Below are positions 58,135 through 64,000 of a stretch of 64,000 nt of DNA, one piece after another. The DNA comes from Platycnemis pennipes (Eukaryota > Arthropoda > Insecta > Odonata > Platycnemididae). The notes below the pieces were generated by a model. It was given only the letters and a program-made list of their open reading frames with translations, had not been told where the DNA came from and made no database searches. The first letter of the stretch is position 1. Every line of letters starts with the position of its first letter. A program made the position numbers and the translations under genes. The stretch spans positions 60,864,872-60,928,871 of the forward strand of contig OW121852.1 in NCBI GenBank assembly GCA_933228895.1, in the 5' to 3' direction.

Positions 58135-58452
58135 AGATAAAATGGGTAAACCGAGTGACAAACGAAGTCTTAAGAAGAGTGGGAGAAAAGAGATACTGAA
58201 AACCTTGAAAAGAAGACAAGGGGCAACTTAACCGGCCACATCTTGAGACACGATGGCCTGATGAAGACAATCGTCGAGGGAAAAGAGAACGGGAATAATG
58301 GAAAAGGCAGGTTCCATGTGAGATATATGGAGCAAGTAGTGAAGGATGTAAAGGAGTGGTATTACGTCAATATGAAGAGGTTAACCGATAGAAGAATAGA
58401 ATGGAGGGCTGCGTCAAACCAATCCTAGAAGATTGACCGATGATGATGAAGT
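58135..58452 (+). mobile_element. Non-LTR retrotransposon 3'-end fragment, copy E
   Basis: Plus frame 58243-58428 reads MRHDGLMKTIVEGKENGNN, RYMEQVVKDVKEWYYVNM and KRLTDRRIEWRAASNQS, the family tail. Upstream, 'gtgacaaacgaagtcttaag' is the VTNEVL part in another frame. It is 5'-truncated. Confidence 0.9.
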
Positions 58453-58899
58453 ATTAATGATAATTGGCGGGGAATCACTTTAGTAAAGCTGACATTCTCC
58501 AAAAGGAGAGAATATTTGACGAGAATCTTAAGTCGAGTCGCTACGGTATGTTTAGTAAACTCATAAATAATGAGCACGGCGATATATCAATTAAAAGACA
58601 GGACTCTGAGGAGTGATGAAGGAAATAGATGGGTGGTATTTTGGAGAAGTTATGGAGGCGACTGGGGAAAGTGTGACGTGTGTGTATGAATAAAAAAAGT
58701 ATATGCATGATGGTGATTATTGTAAGAGATACACCATAGGGTAAAAGGCCAAAGTGCTAGTCCGGGCGTTTTGATAAAGAAAGAAAAAAATAATAAATAA
58801 ACAAAGTTAGGTTAGAGGGTGCGAAAAAGTATTAGCAATTGGAGCGCCTGAAAAACCTAGTTCTACTACTTCCTTGCGGCACTAACAAATAAGAGCACA

Positions 58900-59270
58900 T
58901 GGTTCCGGCACGACGCCTCACACATTCACACACGTGGCGAGACGGTTTTATATTCCCGTGCCTACCCACTCCCCTCCCACTTCCCTGTGTCCACTCCCCA
59001 CGCCATCTCCAATTCCGCCCAATTGAGCCGAATTGGCGGACAGACAAGGGAGTCGGCGGGTTGGCGGTGAAGGTCGCCAAAGATGAGGGTTTGCTTGGGT
59101 GTTGGCGGAGGAGGACGAGAGAAGGGCGGAAGGAAGCCGAAGGAGCCGGTTGAAAGGAGAAGAGCAACCAGGAGGGGTCGGATGACGCGACACCACAACC
59201 CGTTTTCAACGAGCACCCCTGCACCCTCTTGCATCCGTGGGCGACGTTGCTGTCGCATATACGAAACCCC
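58900..59270. other. CpG-rich island without a recognised gene
   Basis: Overlapping open frames on both strands (up to 135 codons) are due to composition. No domain signature. It could be an unlinked promoter region. Confidence 0.35.
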
Positions 59271-59424
59271 TCCTTCCTGGGAAGAACGTTTATCTTTAGA
59301 GAGGGGAAGCATAAAAAATTGGGACAACCGAATTTTCCTCGCGAAAAAAATGATAACAGGCTTAGGCATGTCGACGAAATAAAAACGGGAAGGGGGATGG
59401 CGTTAGACCAGTGGGAACTTTCAT

Positions 59425-59850
59425 CTGGAGCATGTTTCTTTATGAGGCATGGGGTACATCATCTGCAGCGAAGCCAAGTTTGGAAGCATTCGAAATGTGG
59501 TGCTACAGAAGAATGATGAAGTTAAAATGCATCCACCGACTGGAAAACTAAGAAGCCCTGAGAAAAAACGAATAAAAGTGAAGGCTTCCGATAACTTTGA
59601 AAAAAAGAAGATTTAAATACTTAATCAGCCAAATCTAGAGACATGATGGACTCACGAAGAAAATCTTAAAGGGAAAAGCGAATAGGAAGAATGCAAAATG
59701 AAGGTCTCGCATGACATATATAATATATATGGAGATATATATGGAGCAAGTAATGAAGAATGCGAAGGAGAAAAATTATGTAAATATGAAGAGGTTAGCC
59801 GATAAGAATTCCAATCCAAAAAGATACCAATCCTAGGATTGTTAACCCAT
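59425..59850 (+). mobile_element. Non-LTR retrotransposon fragment, copy F, decayed
   Basis: 'tctggagcatgtttctttat' (WSMFL), 'gaggcatggggtacat', 'gcattcgaaatgtggtgcta' (AFEMWCY) and 'cagaagaatgatgaag' start the tail region. 'atggagcaagtaatgaagaa' and 'aatatgaagaggttagccga' close it, ending at 'caatcctaggattgttaacc'. Many indels and a small 'atatat' expansion are present. Confidence 0.8.
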
Positions 59851-59859
59851 TATGAATAA

Positions 59860-61580
59860 AAACAGAAAACGGAAACTCAGACGTGGGATTCGAATACAGG
59901 ATGTGTCAAGAGATTTGTTAGCGATGCACGGTTCCCTGATTGGGAGGCATTTAAAGTCAGTACTCCGACCGCTAGATAGGTGGTTAAAGTATGGAGCTTT
60001 AGGCGCCTCTCGTTTAGGGTGGGCTGATCTCGACGCCGACTTCTTCTACGCCCTTGCTCCCTTTCCTAATTATCCCATCCAAACACCAAATCCACCCTTC
60101 CTCCCTCAAATAACAAAATATAGAACCTATGGGAGGAGTTGAGAGCTGAATAGCAAAGTCACACATTTAGCAAATAATACAAATAATAACGCAAATAAAC
60201 ACATGCAAATAATATTGCAGGATAGAAAAACATCAAGGCCAACCGAAAAAGTCAGTACTGGGGGTTGATATTAAGAGACATAATGAATACCTTATTACTG
60301 AAGTTTAATCTTTGGAACTTGTTCTGATGCACATATACTCCGACTTACCACATCTTTCGGTGTTATCTTACGCATTTACTCTCTTCAGCTCCGTACACTA
60401 CCTCTTCTATCTTCATTCGACAGATGCTGCCCATTTTCTCCTTTTTATTTGCCGATTTTTAAGCGTAAGAAATTAAACCACAAAGAGAGCCACGCCGACA
60501 AGGCAGAATGGAAGATTTTTGCGGCCGCAGACTGGTTCGGGTGGTGGGAGGCTGAGACGCTGAGATGCTGAAGGCGGTTGAAGAAGATGAAGGTCGCGCG
60601 TCGAGAGAGGAAATCAAAACAAATGACACGGGACGCTCCGTGCCCCCGGCGGGGACGACAGTCGCAATTCGATTCTCGCGCTTTCGAGTAGAGTGACTCC
60701 CCCGCGGGACAGGAAACCGGCCGTTGAAAATAAAAAGAGATGAAATGACTTCCGCAAACAAACCATGGAAACAAATCCTTCTTGCGTGCGAAGTTAACGT
60801 GCCCGTTTGTTGTCACACGCGTTAGGAAGGCACTCACACACCACCTATTCTCTCTCGCCTGCCGTGCAAAGCGCACGACCGAATGTTTTTTCTGGCAACT
60901 GGAGCCACAAAGGAGTCCGGATGGAAGGGAGCGGAGAGTTTTGATGGCCGTGCTAAACGATTTGAGTGCGGAGATCGCATGGGACAAATGTTTCCAACTA
61001 GCTAGTGCTCCGCCATATGTCCGTGACGGCTGTGGTTCGTCAACAATGGTACGAGGACGAGACGAAGAGCCATCACCAACAACAAAATGCAAATGTATGC
61101 AATGCAGCAGCAGTGTGAGATATATGGAATTCATATTGATCAAATAAATAGATAAGTTTCTCCTGGAAAAAGAATTCAAGCCTTGGCATAAAACTAGGCT
61201 GACAAACTTGAACTGGCGGAGGAATTAAGATACTTAGACAATTAAAATTTTCTAAGGCAGAGAGAGGTCATTGTAAAAGAAGATGAATTGAAGGTTTCTG
61301 CAGCGTTCAGCTTCAAATATATGTACGTGCTGTTGGGTGTTTTTTTCAGTCAACAGTAACCAGCTTTGGCATCTTATTACCTGAAGATGCCATCGGGTTG
61401 CCACATGAAACTGTCGTTACCAAAGGTCCTCAAGACTGAGGAATGCCCAACAGCTGTTAAACTTTAAGTGCCTAAAGAGATTCGGAAACTATTGGCGTTG
61501 GCGAAAGAAAAGTTAACATACATGAGAAACTTTAGGAAAGGAAACCATGGTGAAGATATAAGAACATATGAGTTAGGGAG
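59860..61580. other. Unassigned interval with a chance-like 244-codon frame
   Basis: The minus strand 61179-60445 is open for 244 codons, and the plus strand 60782-61147 for 121. Neither shows a family signature or a coding-type residue composition. A B-box-like word on the minus strand near 59885 may be a SINE remnant. Confidence 0.4.
61379..61411 (+). other. Hammerhead-like core motifs, Penelope-type (weak)
   Basis: CTGAAGA (61381-61387) and GAAAC (61407-61411) occur with spacing seen in the other candidates. The stretch between them does not form a good stem II. 'ggcatct' upstream pairs with 'agatgcc' instead. It may be a worn terminus. Confidence 0.25.
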
Positions 61581-61589
61581 TTCATATAT

Positions 61590-62060
61590 CTTTACATCTA
61601 CATAATTCCCTGAAGCCACCACAAATGTGTATGAAAAGTTTATCTTCACAAACCTTGCACATATTTCATGCTCGAAGAGGAATAGTAACTATATTTTAGT
61701 CGAATTCAACAAACTAAAAAGATATTTAAAAAGTAAAGCACGTATGCATAAACATGTGGTTAGTTGAGTTAGCTATAAGCTTTTATGTCGACATGCAACT
61801 ATCTAGGCTAACTATAGTCAACCTTTTGTATACATTATTGAATATATTCACAACTATACAGATCCCTAACTATACAAGGGAAGATAGACATCATAAATCA
61901 GCCAGTTCGGTAATTTACTTCCTTGATTCTATGCTAATTACCCAATCTATCATAGTAAGTGGGAGTTTAAAAAGTGTTTTTGACTTCATCAGTAAAAATA
62001 TCGTCATGGAATTTACCAAAGAGATTAATTCTATAATTCAACCTATATGATATGGAGCGC
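61590..62060 (+). repeat. Dispersed repeat, second copy of the 9.06-10.2 kb unit
   Basis: 'acatctacataattccctga' and 'agccaccacaaatgtgtatg' match 9063 onward; 'agttgagttagct' and 'acatgcaacta' match 9240-9290. Then 61848-62060 matches 9990-10215 ('atccctaa.tatac.agg', 'cagttcgg.aat', 'cta.catagtaagt.gg.gtt'), the LINE C-terminal fragment on the minus strand. Copy B and the Penelope-like piece are absent between the two halves here. Confidence 0.65.
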
Positions 62061-62499
62061 GATGAATGTGAAATATGCTACTTCTAAGTGTTTACGCGTG
62101 TCAGGATACACCTACCCTTCACATGAATATCTTCTTTATCTACACATATTTCGTACTCCCAATGATACATTCTAAATTGAACCTACTCTTCTCTACTCAT
62201 ACCAAATATTCTTCCAACTGCGAACCGGCTTGAATATACCGAAGTTCTATAAGTGAAGTATAATCAATGATTGTTGCTATTATTCGACTGGTTAGGCTAT
62301 TTGGTTAGGTTTTAGTTGCCGGCGGCCTTTACCGGCATCAACAACGGCAACGGCAAACGGGAACAACCGGTCATGGCGGACAACAGGGCGTGTTCGTAGA
62401 AAATATTCCAAGGCTCCCGCGGGTTGCGGGAGGATGGGAAAATTTCAATCCTATCTAGGACAAGAAAGGACAGAACATGTGCCCGCACCCAAGGAGGTT

Positions 62500-63020
62500 A
62501 GAATGCACTGGAGGAGGCATTGGCATTCTAACCTATTGATGGCAATGAAGCCAAAATAGGGTGCTTTGGAAGGATTAGGACCTCCTCGGCACAAAACATT
62601 GCTCTACTTTATTGCTTATTATGGGAACTGGATGTGTATTAAATCATAAATAACTATTGAATCCTACTAATAATGTGTCTACATAAGCTGCAGCGTCCGT
62701 TAATCTTCTTAAGGCTATTTTAAGGATGTATTAATGTATTTGATTCTCCTTGGGAGTTAATTTATTCCTAAAACCTGGTTCGAATTCAAAGTACTGATCA
62801 TACATATTTGGCGCACGTTTGCGAATTTTCGTCTAATTCATTGACGAATTTTAAATATGCATTCCATTATTATCTTTACTACTACTCTCAAGTTTTATGG
62901 CATGTAAAAACAACTTCATCCGCACGAATCACGAAGTAGCAAGTCCGTTTCTACCAAGGCGGCCGACCTTGCTTCTAAACATTATCCGCGATGTCTCATT
63001 CTAACCTCTTCGCCCGAACC
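62500..63020 (+). repeat. Dispersed repeat X, copy 2
   Basis: Matches 27050-27560 in the same orientation and order (see that entry). It is flanked downstream by a CpG-rich stretch. Confidence 0.65.
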
Positions 63021-63059
63021 TCATCATCGACCAGCGAAAAGAGATTCGGCCGCTCTTTA

Positions 63060-63400
63060 TTAATCCAATCTAATTGAAGACTTCGATGGGGACACTGTCT
63101 CTCGGTACAGTTGGCCGGCCGCCGAGCCGATTCCGCTCACAGTGAAGGACGAGAAAGAGAGGGAACATGGGGTGCAGACCTCCAATCGAGGGCTCCAACA
63201 GGTCCCCTCTCTCCTCTTAAGTAAGGCGAAATTACCCACTCCGCATGTCCGGTACCCACTGATTGAGCCACGTGGAGATGTCGGCGGGAAAGAAGACGGG
63301 GGGAGAGAATTAGCGGGAAAAGGAAGTACTGGAAACCCTTGTCCCCACATTCCCTCCCCCTCACATGCCCTTGACCAGCAGCGATGATCAGATGCCAACT
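63060..63400. other. CpG-rich island without a recognised gene
   Basis: Higher G+C than its surroundings, with overlapping frames of up to 112 codons on both strands and no family signature. Confidence 0.3.
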
Positions 63401-63711
63401 ACTCAACCGCTGAAGCTTATTCTAATATGATGACCATGTACGGTACGACGCTGCAGTAGAACGTACCTAGTTTGGGGATTCAACCGATAGCTGTTACGAG
63501 CTGTTAAACGTCTCCGACCCAGAAATCATGGCCTACAAGCCGAATCTTTCTTTAGGATGCGTTTCTTTCCTCGTACTACGGTATTAGAGATCTGAGAAGC
63601 TGTGGTTATATTCAATAATGTATACACAAGTTTTTCAACAGGCCAAGCCTAGATAGTTGCATGCTGATATAAAGGCTTTTAGCTTACCCAACTATCAGCA
63701 ACTGAATTTAT

Positions 63712-63985
63712 GAGTTTCAGAAGACTTCTCTTTTATATCGCTCTTCTTAGAACCTCTTTGTTAGTCGCTCCATCGTTCCATCTCATCTTTATCGTTATAG
63801 TCCATACCTCGTCATCAAGAAGCATGCTCCATATGTTTTCTTTCAGGAAGTGTTTCCTCACCTTAAAGCTTGTATTTCCGGCAATGAATTCTTATTTTGG
63901 TAGAAGGACCTCTTCGCTTGGGCTATTTTACCGACTTTTTTATGCTTGCAATTCTACTGGCTATTGCTTTCTTGCTTAATGTGGT
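63712..63985 (-). mobile_element. Non-LTR retrotransposon fragment, copy G, decayed
   Basis: The plus strand 'tttcagaagacttctctttt', 'cttcttagaacctctttgtt', 'agaagcatgctccatatgtt' and 'gcttgtatttccggcaatga' match the minus-strand RT tail in order. Frames are broken. It ends close to the window edge. Confidence 0.75.
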
Positions 63986-64000
63986 GGTAAACAATCACAT

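Noticed and set aside
60445..61179. 244-codon minus-strand open frame
   Set aside because: No domain, Ser/Arg/Phe-heavy composition unlike a folded protein, and an overlapping 121-codon frame on the other strand. Length alone is not decisive in a GC-raised stretch.

Overview
This window is eukaryotic nuclear DNA, almost certainly from an arthropod and probably an insect. It is AT-rich, dominated by decayed transposons, and its only recognisable host gene is split by GT-AG introns of 0.7 to 8.7 kb. There are no operons, Shine-Dalgarno sites, CRISPR arrays or phage genes. The species cannot be named from the sequence alone.

Host gene. On the plus strand from about 39.5 to 55.2 kb lie five exons of a classical short-chain dehydrogenase/reductase, closest in layout to 15-hydroxyprostaglandin dehydrogenase (NAD+). 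A TATA box and a CpG-rich region with two CACGTG E-boxes precede exon 1. Exons lie at 39615-39707, 48432-48555, 50538-50644, 54134-54307 and 55020-55174, and all junctions are in phase. Cofactor and catalytic residues are present. The last ~45-50 family residues are missing; they probably lie in an exon beyond the window, because exon 5 ends in a strong donor and no candidate exon was seen before 64000.

Mobile DNA. (1) At least eight fragments of one endonuclease/reverse-transcriptase non-LTR element, the largest at 28.8-31.1 kb. (2) A 5.6-kb DNA transposon at 19313-24950 with perfect 20-bp terminal inverted repeats, 7-of-8-matching 8-bp target duplications, 44-bp subterminal tandem repeats, and an antisense reading frame that can be spliced across two introns into 101 codons. 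(3) A second element with ~180-bp inverted ends at 33.9-36.1 kb, and a ~540-bp MITE in intron 2 of the dehydrogenase gene. (4) A 255-bp insertion at 38.0-38.3 kb consisting mostly of a 98-bp-arm palindrome, flanked by 17-bp direct repeats, inside a tRNA-derived SINE; its arms carry hammerhead-like motifs of the kind found in Penelope-like elements. (5) Many tRNA-derived SINE copies, mostly of one family, and several copies of a LINE-tail-like repeat.

Other structure. There is a 36-bp GC-rich minisatellite at 5.27-5.63 kb, a perfect 53-bp palindrome at 35.54 kb, two shorter hairpins, several CpG-rich islands without a recognisable gene, and two pairs of dispersed repeats shared between distant parts of the window. 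The remaining stretches show no gene that can be supported.
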